From: JBKHAJ01 sp964641125
Lineage (GTDB): Bacteria > Spirochaetota > Spirochaetia > SPDA01 > CAZSGZ01
Direction of reading: 5' to 3'
Length of the DNA: 64,000 bases
Assembly (NCBI GenBank): GCA_964641125.1
Contig: CAZXMO010000008.1
Span: forward strand, 1-64,000
Both the position numbers and the translations under genes were made by a program. The notes under the pieces are model-generated. The model worked only from the letters and a program-made list of their open reading frames with translations. It was not told where the DNA came from and searched no databases. This document shows, piece after piece, positions 15,817-24,465 of this stretch (the first letter of the stretch is position 1; each line of letters begins with the position of its first letter).

Positions 15817-17604
15817 ATGGCATTCAAGTATTACGCTCTCGTCTGCGGAGGCACCGGATGCGAATCCGCCAAGGCGGACGACATATATAAGAACTTAGTC
15901 AGAGAAAGCGAGCTCCAGGGAGTTCAGAACGATGTCCAGGTCGTGAAAACCGGGTGTTTCGGGTTCTGCGAGCAGGGACCCATCGTGAAGGTCCTGCCGG
16001 ACGAGTCTTTTTACGTTCAAGTCGTTCCGGAGGATGCCGGGGAGATTATATCCGAGCACATCGTCAAGGGGCGGGAGGTAGACCGGCTCGTCTACAAGCC
16101 CGGCGACACCGACGCGCGACCTAAGTTCGAGGATATCGAGTTCTATCAGAAGCAGTTCCGCGTTGTGCTTCGCAACTGCGGCCTCATCGATCCCGACAAC
16201 ATCGACGAATATATCGCCCGGGACGGATACATGGCATTAGAGAAGGTCCTCTTCGAGATGTCTCCCGACGACGTGATCGAGGAGCTCAAGAAGTCGCAGC
16301 TCAAGGGGCGCGGCGGCGCCGGGTTCCCCACCTGGCTCAAATGGAACTTTACCAAGAAGGCGGAAGGAGGCCAAAAGTACGTGGTCTGTAACGCCGACGA
16401 GGGAGACCCCGGGGCCTACATGGACCGGTCTACCTTGGAGGGCGATCCCCACTCTCTCCTCGAGGCGATGGCCGTCGCCGGCTACACCATCGGGGCGAAC
16501 GAGGGATACATCTACATCCGCGCCGAGTATCCCATCGCCATCAACAAGCTCAAGAAGGCGATGATCGACGCCCGGGAATACGGTCTCTTAGGCAAGGATA
16601 TCCTCGGAAGCGGCTTCGACTTCGACATCGAAATCCGTTTGGGCGCGGGCGCCTTCGTCTGCGGTGAGGAAACGGCACTCCTCGCCTCCATCGAAGGCGA
16701 GCGGGGCATGCCCATTCCGCGTCCTCCCTTCCCCTCGGTGAAGGGGCTGTGGCGGAAGCCGACCCTCATCAACAACGTGGAAACCTGGGCTAACGTACCG
16801 GTCATCATCAACAACGGAGGCGACTGGTTCGCCAAAATAGGTACGGAAACCTCTAAGGGGACCAAGGTCTTCGCTTTGACCGGAAAGATCAACAACTCCG
16901 GTCTCGTCGAGGTCCCCATGGGTACCTCCTTGAGGGAAATCGTCTACGATATCGGCGGCGGCATCCCCGGCGGTAAAGAGTTCAAGGCGGTCCAGACCGG
17001 CGGACCCTCCGGGGGAGTCATTACCGCCGAGTATTTGGACACGCCCATCGACTACGAGAACCTCAAAGAGCTCGGCTCGATCATGGGCTCCGGGGGAATG
17101 ATCGTCATGGACGAGGACGACTGTATGGTCGACGTATCCAAGTTCTATTTGGGCTTCTGCGTCGACGAGTCCTGCGGTAAGTGCGCTCCCTGCCGGGTCG
17201 GCGGACGGACCCTGTACAATATCTTAGACCGCCTCACCAAGGGGTTAGGCGAGATGGACGACATCGACAAGATGAGACGTATCGGACGGGCCATGCAGAA
17301 GGCGAGTCTCTGCGGCCTCGGCCAAACCGCTCCGAACCCCATCCTATCGACGCTTAAATACTTCGAGGACGAGTACTTAGCCCACATCAAGGACGACCGG
17401 TGTCCCGCGGGCAAGTGTAAGGAGCTTATCACCTACTACATCCTTCCGGACAAGTGTATCGGCTGCGGCGTGTGCGCCAGGAGGTGCCCGGTGAACGCGA
17501 TTACCGGAGAAAGGCGGAAGCCGCATCTCATCGATCACGATCTCTGCATCAAGTGCGGCGAGTGTCATCAGGCATGTAAGTTCGACGCCGTCATGGTCCG
17601 GTAA
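15817..17604 (+). CDS. hydB: Bifurcating [FeFe]-hydrogenase subunit HydB (NuoF-like, flavin)
   Basis: A 595-aa NAD(H)/FMN subunit where bifurcation takes place. In order: a thioredoxin-like [2Fe-2S] domain (CGGTGCES near 10, later CFGFC), the NuoF core with GRGGAGFPTWLKW and the GEETALLASIEG FMN/NADH site, the N3-type cluster motif CGKCAPCR, and a C-terminal pair of [4Fe-4S] motifs (CIGCGVCARRCP and CIKCGECHQAC). Full length for the family. Confidence 0.95.
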   Translation: MAFKYYALVCGGTGCESAKADDIYKNLVRESELQGVQNDVQVVKTGCFGFCEQGPIVKVLPDESFYVQVVPEDAGEIISEHIVKGREVDRLVYKPGDTDARPKFEDIEFYQKQFRVVLRNCGLIDPDNIDEYIARDGYMALEKVLFEMSPDDVIEELKKSQLKGRGGAGFPTWLKWNFTKKAEGGQKYVVCNADEGDPGAYMDRSTLEGDPHSLLEAMAVAGYTIGANEGYIYIRAEYPIAINKLKKAMIDAREYGLLGKDILGSGFDFDIEIRLGAGAFVCGEETALLASIEGERGMPIPRPPFPSVKGLWRKPTLINNVETWANVPVIINNGGDWFAKIGTETSKGTKVFALTGKINNSGLVEVPMGTSLREIVYDIGGGIPGGKEFKAVQTGGPSGGVITAEYLDTPIDYENLKELGSIMGSGGMIVMDEDDCMVDVSKFYLGFCVDESCGKCAPCRVGGRTLYNILDRLTKGLGEMDDIDKMRRIGRAMQKASLCGLGQTAPNPILSTLKYFEDEYLAHIKDDRCPAGKCKELITYYILPDKCIGCGVCARRCPVNAITGERRKPHLIDHDLCIKCGECHQACKFDAVMVR

Positions 17605-17631
17605 CGGAAGGGATATCAAGGAGGAAATCCT

Positions 17632-19401
17632 GTGAAAACGGAAACTGCAACCAAAATGGTTAATTTAAAGATAAACGGCATGGACATAAAGGTCGAGGAG
17701 GGGACAACCCTGCTGAAGGCCGCCGAACAGCTGAACGTCAAGGTTCCGGCCCTGTGCTATCATCCCGATCTGACCGCGTGGGCTGCCTGCGGCATCTGCG
17801 TCGTCAAGCTCGAAGGATCGGAAAAGATGGTCCGCGCCTGCGCGACCCCGGTCGAGGAGGGGATGAGCATTCTCACCCACGACCCGGAGATCATCGACGT
17901 CAGGAGGACCGTCTTAGAGCTGATCCTCTCCACCCATCCCAACGACTGCCTCCAGTGCTCCAGGAACAATAACTGCGAGCTCCAGACCCTAGCCGCCGAG
18001 TTCGGCATTCGGGAAGTGGAGTTCGAGAAGCGCCTGAGAGATCTCAAACCCGACGAATCGACCCCCTCGATAGTCCTCAATCCCGAGAAGTGCATCAACT
18101 GCGGCCGCTGCGCCAACGTCTGTCAGCAGCTCCAGGATGTGTGGGCCCTCGAGTTCTTAGGGCGGGGCGAGGAAACCCGAATCGCCCCGGCGGGAGACGT
18201 GGTTCTCAACGAGAGCCCCTGCATCAAGTGCGGACAGTGTTCCGCCCACTGCCCGGTGGGCGCCATCTACGAGAAGGACGACACCGGCAAGGTATGGAAC
18301 GCCCTCATGGACCCGACGAAGCACTGCGTGGTCCAGATAGCCCCCGCCGTCCGGGTCGCCATCGGCGAGGCCTTCGATTTCGAGCCTGGGGCATTGCTCA
18401 CCGGCAAGACCTACGCGGCCCTTCGCCGCCTCGGCTTCGATTCGATTTTCGACACCAACTTCGCAGCGGACCTGACCATCATGGAAGAGGGCTCCGAGTT
18501 CGTCGAGCGGTTCGTTCACGGCCACGGGGAGCTTCCCCTGATTACCAGCTGCTGTCCGGCGTGGGTCGACTTCATGGAGAAGTACCACGACGACATGATT
18601 CCCCATTTCTCCACGGCCAAATCGCCCCAGGAGATGATGGGCGTCATGAGCAAGACCTACTTCGCCGAAAAGCTCGGGGTCGAGCCCTGCGATGTCTACA
18701 TGGTTTCGGTCATGCCCTGTACCGCCAAGAAGTACGAGATTACCCGGTCCACCGACATGTACGCCTCCGGCTGCCAGGACATCAACGTGAGCATCACCAC
18801 CCGGGAGCTCAGCCGGATGATCAAGTCCGCGGGTATCGACTTCGCCAATCTCGAGGACGAGGAAGCGGACAGCCCCTTAGGCATCTATACCGGCGCGGGG
18901 ACCATTTTCGGCGCCACCGGAGGGGTCATGGAAGCGGCCCTTCGGACCGCCTACCACCTTATTACTAACGGCGAGCTCGAGGATGTGGACCTCAAGGACG
19001 TCCGGGGTATGGACGGTATCAAGGAAGCGAAAATCGACATAGAGGGCACCGAGATCCGGATCGCGGTGGCCCATTCGATGACCAACATCAACAAGGTCTT
19101 AGACAGGGTGCGGAAGGCCAAGGAGAACAACGAGGAACTCCCGTATCACTTCGTCGAGGTCATGGCCTGCCGGGGCGGATGTATCGCCGGCGGCGGACAG
19201 CCGCGGCTCACCAACGACGAGATCCGCCGGAAGCGGGCCGAAGCGATCTACCGGGACGATACGAAAAGCGAGTTCCGGTGCAGTCATCAGAACCCGGCGA
19301 TCATCAAGCTCTACGAAGAGTACCTCGGTAAGCCGCTGAGCGAGAAGGCCCACAAGCTGCTCCATACCAGCTACACCCCGAGGCCGATCTATCTGAAATA
19401 G
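17632..19401 (+). CDS. hydA: [FeFe]-hydrogenase catalytic subunit HydA
   Basis: A 589-aa H2-evolving or H2-oxidising subunit. N-terminal [2Fe-2S] domain, His/Cys3 [4Fe-4S] motif (HPNDCLQCSRNNNC), two ferredoxin-type clusters (CINCGRCANVC, CIKCGQCSAHC), then the H-cluster domain. All three signatures are present: TSCCPAW (Cys307/308), MPCTAKKYE (Cys363) and ACRGGCIAGG (Cys513/517). The AAGGAGG upstream and the operon position make HydABC the complete electron-bifurcating enzyme coupling NADH and reduced ferredoxin to H2. Confidence 0.97.
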   Translation: MKTETATKMVNLKINGMDIKVEEGTTLLKAAEQLNVKVPALCYHPDLTAWAACGICVVKLEGSEKMVRACATPVEEGMSILTHDPEIIDVRRTVLELILSTHPNDCLQCSRNNNCELQTLAAEFGIREVEFEKRLRDLKPDESTPSIVLNPEKCINCGRCANVCQQLQDVWALEFLGRGEETRIAPAGDVVLNESPCIKCGQCSAHCPVGAIYEKDDTGKVWNALMDPTKHCVVQIAPAVRVAIGEAFDFEPGALLTGKTYAALRRLGFDSIFDTNFAADLTIMEEGSEFVERFVHGHGELPLITSCCPAWVDFMEKYHDDMIPHFSTAKSPQEMMGVMSKTYFAEKLGVEPCDVYMVSVMPCTAKKYEITRSTDMYASGCQDINVSITTRELSRMIKSAGIDFANLEDEEADSPLGIYTGAGTIFGATGGVMEAALRTAYHLITNGELEDVDLKDVRGMDGIKEAKIDIEGTEIRIAVAHSMTNINKVLDRVRKAKENNEELPYHFVEVMACRGGCIAGGGQPRLTNDEIRRKRAEAIYRDDTKSEFRCSHQNPAIIKLYEEYLGKPLSEKAHKLLHTSYTPRPIYLK

Positions 19402-19423
19402 GCCCCTCGGCTGGAAACCGTAT

Positions 19424-19457
19424 AAAAAACCGCCCGGAATCCCCGGGCGGTTTTTTT
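19424..19457 (+). terminator. Rho-independent terminator of the hydrogenase operon
   Basis: AAAAACCGCCCGG, short loop, CCGGGCGGTTTTTTT, about 20 nt after the hydA stop. Confidence 0.92.
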
Positions 19458-19581
19458 ACACCCGGCAGCCGGTGGAAATACCCTATTTTCTTCTTGCATA
19501 ATTGTTACTCATTACGTAAACTATTTCCGAATTAAGAAATTTTCTGGCCGCATCTCTCGGAAAAAGGGAAGTGTATATTCT

Positions 19582-20658
19582 ATGAGTGATTTAACCGGAC
19601 GCGGGCAGTCCGCCTTGAACGGAGAAGATTTGGTCTTTGTTCTCTTCGCGGTGGGAGCCTTCCTGCTTTTTCTCCTCAGGGGGTTATCGCAAGAGCTCAA
19701 CCTATTTGTCGATAGGGTTTCGATAACCTTTATAGCGGTTGTCATTGAAGCAGTCGGTTTTGTCCTCCTTGGAAGCCTAATCGGAGGTGTCATAGAGGAG
19801 TATGTCCCTTCCCGTTTGATTGCCCGGCTCAATCGAAAGATGCCCCGGTTAATCATTTTCCTGACGGCAGCCTCGGGTATCATCTTTCCGATTTGCGAGT
19901 GCGCAATAATTCCCGTAACGCGGCGGCTCGTGAGAAAAGGAGTACCCCTGGGAGCCGCCGTTGCCTTCCTTCTCGCCGTGCCTATTGTAAATCCCGTCGT
20001 ATGGGTGACAACCTTCATCGCTTTTGGAAACAGTTTTACCCATGCATTTATCCGCTTCGGGTCCGGATATGCCATTGCGGTAATCGTAGGCTTTATTTTT
20101 CATGGGCTCTATCCCGCCGGGAAGGCCGCTCTCAGCCGTGACCTGGCTGTTGATCACAACGGCGTAGAGGAGTCCGGCTGCCGGGAATGCGGGCATGACG
20201 ATCATCATCATCATACCGACACGGGGCAGCGGGCATCTTTCTCGAAGAAGGTCCGGAGGATCGTTCAGCACAGTATAAACGATTTTTTCGACGTTGTTAA
20301 ATATTTGGTCCTCGGGGCGTTTATCGCGGCATGCCTGCGTACCGTCATAGGCACCTCCGGGATCGGCGGTTTTTCTTCCGCTTTTCTCTCTATCCCTTCG
20401 GCCATGGGGACGGCCTTTGTCCTGAACCTCTGCAGCGAGGCGGACGCTTTTATAGGGGCGAGTTTCCGCGGTATGCTGCCTTTTTCCGCGATTATGAGTT
20501 TCTTGATACTTGGGCCGATGCTGGACATCAAACTTTTATCCGCATACAAACTATTATTCAGCAGGAAAGCGGCGCTGAGTCTGGCGCTTATTATCGTTAT
20601 TACGGTCGGGCTGTGGAGCACGGGAATGTTTTTTATCCAGGGGGCGGCAGGTGGATAA
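19582..20658 (+). CDS. DUF318/ArsP-type permease
   Basis: A 358-aa membrane protein of the YraQ/YcgR (permease_1, ArsP-related) family with about eight helices in two halves. The conserved FPICECAIIPVTRRL segment is near 110-124, and the second half repeats the fold (LNLCSEADAFIGASF). Between the halves is a cytosolic loop with CRECGHDDHHHHTDT, a likely metal-binding stretch. Relatives export arsenic compounds or have been linked to metals; the substrate here is unknown. Paired with the next gene by an 8-nt overlap. The upstream region holds a TTACGTAA palindrome (19512-19519). Confidence 0.85.
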   Translation: MSDLTGRGQSALNGEDLVFVLFAVGAFLLFLLRGLSQELNLFVDRVSITFIAVVIEAVGFVLLGSLIGGVIEEYVPSRLIARLNRKMPRLIIFLTAASGIIFPICECAIIPVTRRLVRKGVPLGAAVAFLLAVPIVNPVVWVTTFIAFGNSFTHAFIRFGSGYAIAVIVGFIFHGLYPAGKAALSRDLAVDHNGVEESGCRECGHDDHHHHTDTGQRASFSKKVRRIVQHSINDFFDVVKYLVLGAFIAACLRTVIGTSGIGGFSSAFLSIPSAMGTAFVLNLCSEADAFIGASFRGMLPFSAIMSFLILGPMLDIKLLSAYKLLFSRKAALSLALIIVITVGLWSTGMFFIQGAAGG

Positions 20659-21409
20659 AAGAACGGGAACGGGAATTACCTCCGCGTTTACGATTCTGAG
20701 TTTAGGAATGCTCAACGGTCTGTTTCTGTGGCTGATCTTCCCGAGGAAAGGAGAGATCAACTTGGCAAAGTTCATGAATCCCTCCTACAAATGGATTGTT
20801 TATATCGCTTTCGGTCTTCTTGTTTTTTTTATGGTTTTTGAGATACGGAACCTGCTCAGCCGTCGCGATCTTCCCCCCTCCGGAGTTAGGTCCCGAAACC
20901 TTACGGTATTGTCGCTCAGTGTTCCCCTTCTCTTTTTCCTCGCGGCAAAGGATACCTATCTAACGACGGAGATGAAGAATATTGCCGTTATCGGCACCGA
21001 TCCGACCGGTAGGGAGAATGGTTTGCGGGAGAGTATTTCCGGGCCCTTGGTACCGGAAACCCCCGGAGGGGAAACCGAAATCAATATTTTAAATATTTTC
21101 GAGAACCGTGAAGAGTACCTCGGAAAGAAAGTACAAGTAGTGGGCATTGCCCAAAACTTTCCTGAATTGGGAAGCGACAAGCTGTATTTGTACCGGCTTT
21201 TGATTACATGCTGCGCCGCCGATGCTCAGCCTTTAGGGCTTATCGTGCAGATCGACTCTCCGGAATCTATCGAGTCTAACAAGTGGTACCTGGCGGAAGG
21301 GGTAGTATCGATGGTAAAAGTGGAGGAGCTAGGAGATAAGCCGTTTCTCGGGCTGATCGCGGATAATCTTCGAGCTGCGGAGGAGCCGGATATTCCCTTT
21401 CTCTTTTGA
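20651..21409 (+). CDS. TIGR03943-type permease partner protein (YcgQ-like)
   Basis: A 252-aa protein with two N-terminal membrane helices (about 12-30 and 46-64), a third near 88-104, and a soluble domain with the family motif LLITCCAADAQPLG and an OB-like strand set. GTG start inside the end of the permease gene. YcgQ/YcgR-type pairs are widespread, and the two proteins probably form one membrane complex. Confidence 0.85.
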   Translation: MDKRTGTGITSAFTILSLGMLNGLFLWLIFPRKGEINLAKFMNPSYKWIVYIAFGLLVFFMVFEIRNLLSRRDLPPSGVRSRNLTVLSLSVPLLFFLAAKDTYLTTEMKNIAVIGTDPTGRENGLRESISGPLVPETPGGETEINILNIFENREEYLGKKVQVVGIAQNFPELGSDKLYLYRLLITCCAADAQPLGLIVQIDSPESIESNKWYLAEGVVSMVKVEELGDKPFLGLIADNLRAAEEPDIPFLF

Positions 21410-21496
21410 GTCATTTTCCGGCTATTCGGCTGTAAGGCGGCACCCCGCCGCCGGTGCCCCCGGCAGACGAAAGGAGACGCTAATATACCTATTTAG

Positions 21497-21525
21497 ATGA
21501 CAAAGTCCGAAATATCCATTATATT
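21497..21525 (+). promoter_or_regulatory. Promoter of the HD-GYP regulator gene (leaderless)
   Basis: ATGACA (21497-21502), 17-bp spacer, TATATT (21520-21525), then exactly 6 nt to the ATG at 21532. No Shine-Dalgarno is present between them. Confidence 0.55.
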
Positions 21526-21531
21526 TACGTT

Positions 21532-22632
21532 ATGGACACAGCACGAAAACCGGTCATTTTGATTGTCGACGATGTGGCGGAAAACCGCCGCATCTTAGCT
21601 ACGATTCTCAACAAGAATACCGACTATACCGTTATGCTCGCCGGCGGCGGCGAGGCGGTCCTCGATGCGATCGAGGACAATATCCCCGATCTCATCCTCT
21701 TAGACATCATGATGCCTAAAATGGACGGGTACGAGGTGGCTTCGATCCTGAAGCAGCGGAAGAGTACCCGGGGGATCCCGATTGTTTTTATTACCGCGGT
21801 CACCGAGATCGAGAGTGTGGTCCGGGCCTTCGAAGCGGGGGGAGTCGATTACATTACGAAGCCTTTCAACAAGGAGGAGCTCCTCTCCCGGGTAAACACC
21901 CATATGAAGATCAAGCTTATGCAGGACGAACTCAAGCAGAAGAATGAACTCCTCGCCGACCGGGAGCTCCATCTGACGAATCTGGTGGAAGAAAAGACGA
22001 AGAAACTCGAGAACACCACCGGAGCGCTTATAACAGCCCTCGAGAGCGCCAACTTCTACAACGACTCCGATACGGGGAGTCATATCAAGCGGGTAAGCGA
22101 ATACTCGGCCCTCTTTGCCAGGGGAGTAGGCGCCGATTCCGATTTCGTAAAAAGGATCCGACTGTATGCATCTCTTCACGATGTGGGGAAGGTGGGGCTT
22201 TCCGACGCGCTCCTGAAGAAGCCCGGGAAGTACACCCCGGAGGAGTTCGATAGGATGAAGGAGCATGTCCGGATCGGGGAGCGGATGCTCGACAATCCCG
22301 AAATCGATCCCATGGCCCGGAACATCGCCCTCTACCATCACGAAAAGTGGGACGGCTCCGGCTATCTGAAGGGGCTCACGGGAGAGGAAATCCCCTTAGA
22401 GGCGCGGATCGTCGCAATCGCCGATGTCTACGATGCTCTCTCTCAGCGGAGGGTCTACAAGGACGCCTTCGCGGAGGAAAAGGTGGACACCATCATCCGG
22501 GAGGGTCGTGGTTCCCACTTCGATCCTGAGCTCGTGGATGTCTACTTCGATGGAAAGCCTCAAATTATCGCGATCCGGGACCGCTATTCGGACCATACTC
22601 AGGCGGAGGCGGAGGCCGCGGCGACTACCTGA
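21532..22632 (+). CDS. Response regulator with HD-GYP c-di-GMP phosphodiesterase domain
   Basis: A 366-aa RpfG-like protein. Receiver at 1-125 (VDD, phospho-Asp in LLDIMMP near 60, Lys in TKPF), a coiled-coil linker (about 125-165), then HD-GYP with LHDVGKVG and HHEKWDGSGYLKG, both metal/catalytic motifs intact. Predicted to hydrolyse cyclic di-GMP when phosphorylated. Monocistronic; no cognate kinase adjacent. Confidence 0.93.
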   Translation: MDTARKPVILIVDDVAENRRILATILNKNTDYTVMLAGGGEAVLDAIEDNIPDLILLDIMMPKMDGYEVASILKQRKSTRGIPIVFITAVTEIESVVRAFEAGGVDYITKPFNKEELLSRVNTHMKIKLMQDELKQKNELLADRELHLTNLVEEKTKKLENTTGALITALESANFYNDSDTGSHIKRVSEYSALFARGVGADSDFVKRIRLYASLHDVGKVGLSDALLKKPGKYTPEEFDRMKEHVRIGERMLDNPEIDPMARNIALYHHEKWDGSGYLKGLTGEEIPLEARIVAIADVYDALSQRRVYKDAFAEEKVDTIIREGRGSHFDPELVDVYFDGKPQIIAIRDRYSDHTQAEAEAAATT

Positions 22633-22679
22633 CCGGCGAAATAGCCCCGTACCGGCGGGCGCCGGATGCGCGGGCGGCG

Positions 22680-23876
22680 CTACTCGACGAGGCTTTGGGC
22701 GAACCGGGAGCCGAGCTCCTTCGCTTTATTCCACTCTTCCTCGGTGGGGGCGCCCAAGAATTCCAGCGTTTCGGTCAATTCCCATTTCAACGGCTCGACG
22801 ATACTCTTCACGTCTTTGAGGGCTCCTCCGCTCCAGCCGTAGCTGCCGAAATAAGCCGCCTTCTTGTTGGTAATCCGCTTGATTGCCGCTTCGTTCAGCA
22901 TGTGCTTCATCGCCGGAAAGAGACTTACCTCGTAGGTGGGCGCACCGATTATGACCCCCGACTGGGTCCACAGGGCCGGAAGGACATAGCTCGAGTGGGT
23001 CCGGGCGACGTCGAAGATCTTTAGAGGGACCCCTTCCTCGGCCACTCCCTGGGCCACGGCGTTCATCATCCGTTCGGTGTTGCCGTACATGCTTCCGAAC
23101 AGGAGGGTCACCCCCGGCTCTCCTCCGGTGGCGGAGTATTCGGACCACCTCTTGTACAGCTCGATAATCTCGCCGGGGTTCTCCCTCCAGATGAGCCCGT
23201 GGGAGGGAGCGATGATATCGATATCTACACCTTTGAGCTTGTCGATGGCGTTTAAGACCGGTTTGGAGAACTTACTGACGATGTTCGCGAAGTACCGGAG
23301 GGATTCCTGCTTGTAGAACTCGATGTCCCGGCACTGATCGTTGAAGATCGTCCCCGGCAGGGCGCCGTACCCGCCGAAGGCATCGCAGGAGAAGAGAATT
23401 TTGTCCGCGCCGCTGTAGGTGGCCATCGTTTCGGGCCAGTGGACGAAGGGGATGTGGAAAAAGGTTACCCTCCGTTTTCCGAGGTTAAGGGTCTCCCCGT
23501 CGGCGACCTCTTTGATCCGGCCGGTCACACCGTAGTAACTCTCGAGCATCGGTTTGGCCTTCGGGGTACAGAGGATGGTAAGATCCGGATTAATCCGCGT
23601 AAGTGTCTTGATCGCCCCGGTATGGTCCGGTTCCATGTGATTGACTACCAAATAGTCCAGATTCTTCGGCTCCACGATCTTGGCAATCAAATCGAAGAGG
23701 GCGTCGGTCTTGAACTCCTTGGCCAGGTCGACGATCATCTTTTTCTCGTCGTCGATGAGATATGAATTGTAGGTGACCCCTTCGTCCCTGATCGGCCACA
23801 ACCCTTCGAAGAGGTCCGTTGTCCTGTCGTTTAGACTGATGCAGTAGACATCTTTTTTTATCTCGGTTACTACCAT
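22680..23876 (-). CDS. Flavodiiron protein (A-type flavoprotein)
   Basis: A 398-aa FprA/ROO-type enzyme reducing O2 (and/or NO) to water in anaerobes. The N-terminal beta-lactamase fold carries the diiron ligands HMEPDH (near 80), His in FVHWPETM, Asp in SCDAFG and His in PSHG. The C-terminal flavodoxin domain begins near 255 (LFGSMYGNTERM). The spacing and ligands look complete. It lies 13 nt downstream of thiol peroxidase, forming an oxygen-defence operon. Confidence 0.93.
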   Translation of the reverse strand: MVVTEIKKDVYCISLNDRTTDLFEGLWPIRDEGVTYNSYLIDDEKKMIVDLAKEFKTDALFDLIAKIVEPKNLDYLVVNHMEPDHTGAIKTLTRINPDLTILCTPKAKPMLESYYGVTGRIKEVADGETLNLGKRRVTFFHIPFVHWPETMATYSGADKILFSCDAFGGYGALPGTIFNDQCRDIEFYKQESLRYFANIVSKFSKPVLNAIDKLKGVDIDIIAPSHGLIWRENPGEIIELYKRWSEYSATGGEPGVTLLFGSMYGNTERMMNAVAQGVAEEGVPLKIFDVARTHSSYVLPALWTQSGVIIGAPTYEVSLFPAMKHMLNEAAIKRITNKKAAYFGSYGWSGGALKDVKSIVEPLKWELTETLEFLGAPTEEEWNKAKELGSRFAQSLVE

Positions 23877-23889
23877 TTTCGTTTTTCTC

Positions 23890-24405
23890 TCACTCCTTGA
23901 TACTCTTCAATGCTTCCAAAACCCGCTCGTAGTCGGGATGATCGTGATTTTCCGTAACTATGTCGATATATCTGACGGTGTCGGTTTTGTCGATGATGAA
24001 CACCGCCCTGTTGAGGAGTCTCAGCTCCTCGATGAGCACCCCGTACGCCCTTCCGAAAGAGGCCTCCCGGTGGTCCGAGAGGACCTCTATCCGATCGACC
24101 CCCTCGGCGGCGCACCACCTCTTCTGTGCGAAGGGGAGGTCCATGCTGATGCTGAGTATCGCCACATCGTCTTCCAAACCCGCGGCGAACTCGTTGAACT
24201 TCTTCGTCTGTACCGTGCACACTCCGGTATCTATGGAGGGGATCACGCTTATCAGCTTTATCTTTCCGGTATAGTCGCTCAAGCGTTTCGGCATGAGATC
24301 GATGTCGAGGACCGTAAAATCGGGGGCCTTGTTCCCTTCTTCGAGCTTGGGGCCTAAAAGGGTGATGGGGTTTCCCCCCATGAAAGTCTCCTGCCGTTCG
24401 GTCAT
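23890..24405 (-). CDS. tpx: Thiol peroxidase
   Basis: A 171-aa atypical 2-Cys peroxiredoxin reducing peroxides with thioredoxin. Peroxidatic Cys in PSIDTGVCTVQT (near 62) and resolving Cys in RWCAAEGVD (near 97). The start has AAGGAGGACATCA. First gene of the tpx-flavodiiron pair. Confidence 0.94.
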   Translation of the reverse strand: MTERQETFMGGNPITLLGPKLEEGNKAPDFTVLDIDLMPKRLSDYTGKIKLISVIPSIDTGVCTVQTKKFNEFAAGLEDDVAILSISMDLPFAQKRWCAAEGVDRIEVLSDHREASFGRAYGVLIEELRLLNRAVFIIDKTDTVRYIDIVTENHDHPDYERVLEALKSIKE

Positions 24406-24431
24406 TGATGTCCTCCTTAGTACAAATGTAG

Positions 24432-24460
24432 CGAGTGCCCCCGATCGTGGGGACTACTCG
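24432..24460 (-). repeat. Repeated hairpin element, copy A
   Basis: On the minus strand, 6 nt after the E2 stop: outer arms CGAGT/ACTCG around the core AGTCCCC, loop ACGATC, GGGGGCACT. The 22-nt core recurs with one difference at 31079-31100, with a different but complementary outer stem. No T run follows, so it is not a classic terminator, though it may halt transcription. Confidence 0.55.
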
Positions 24461-24465
24461 TTCTC

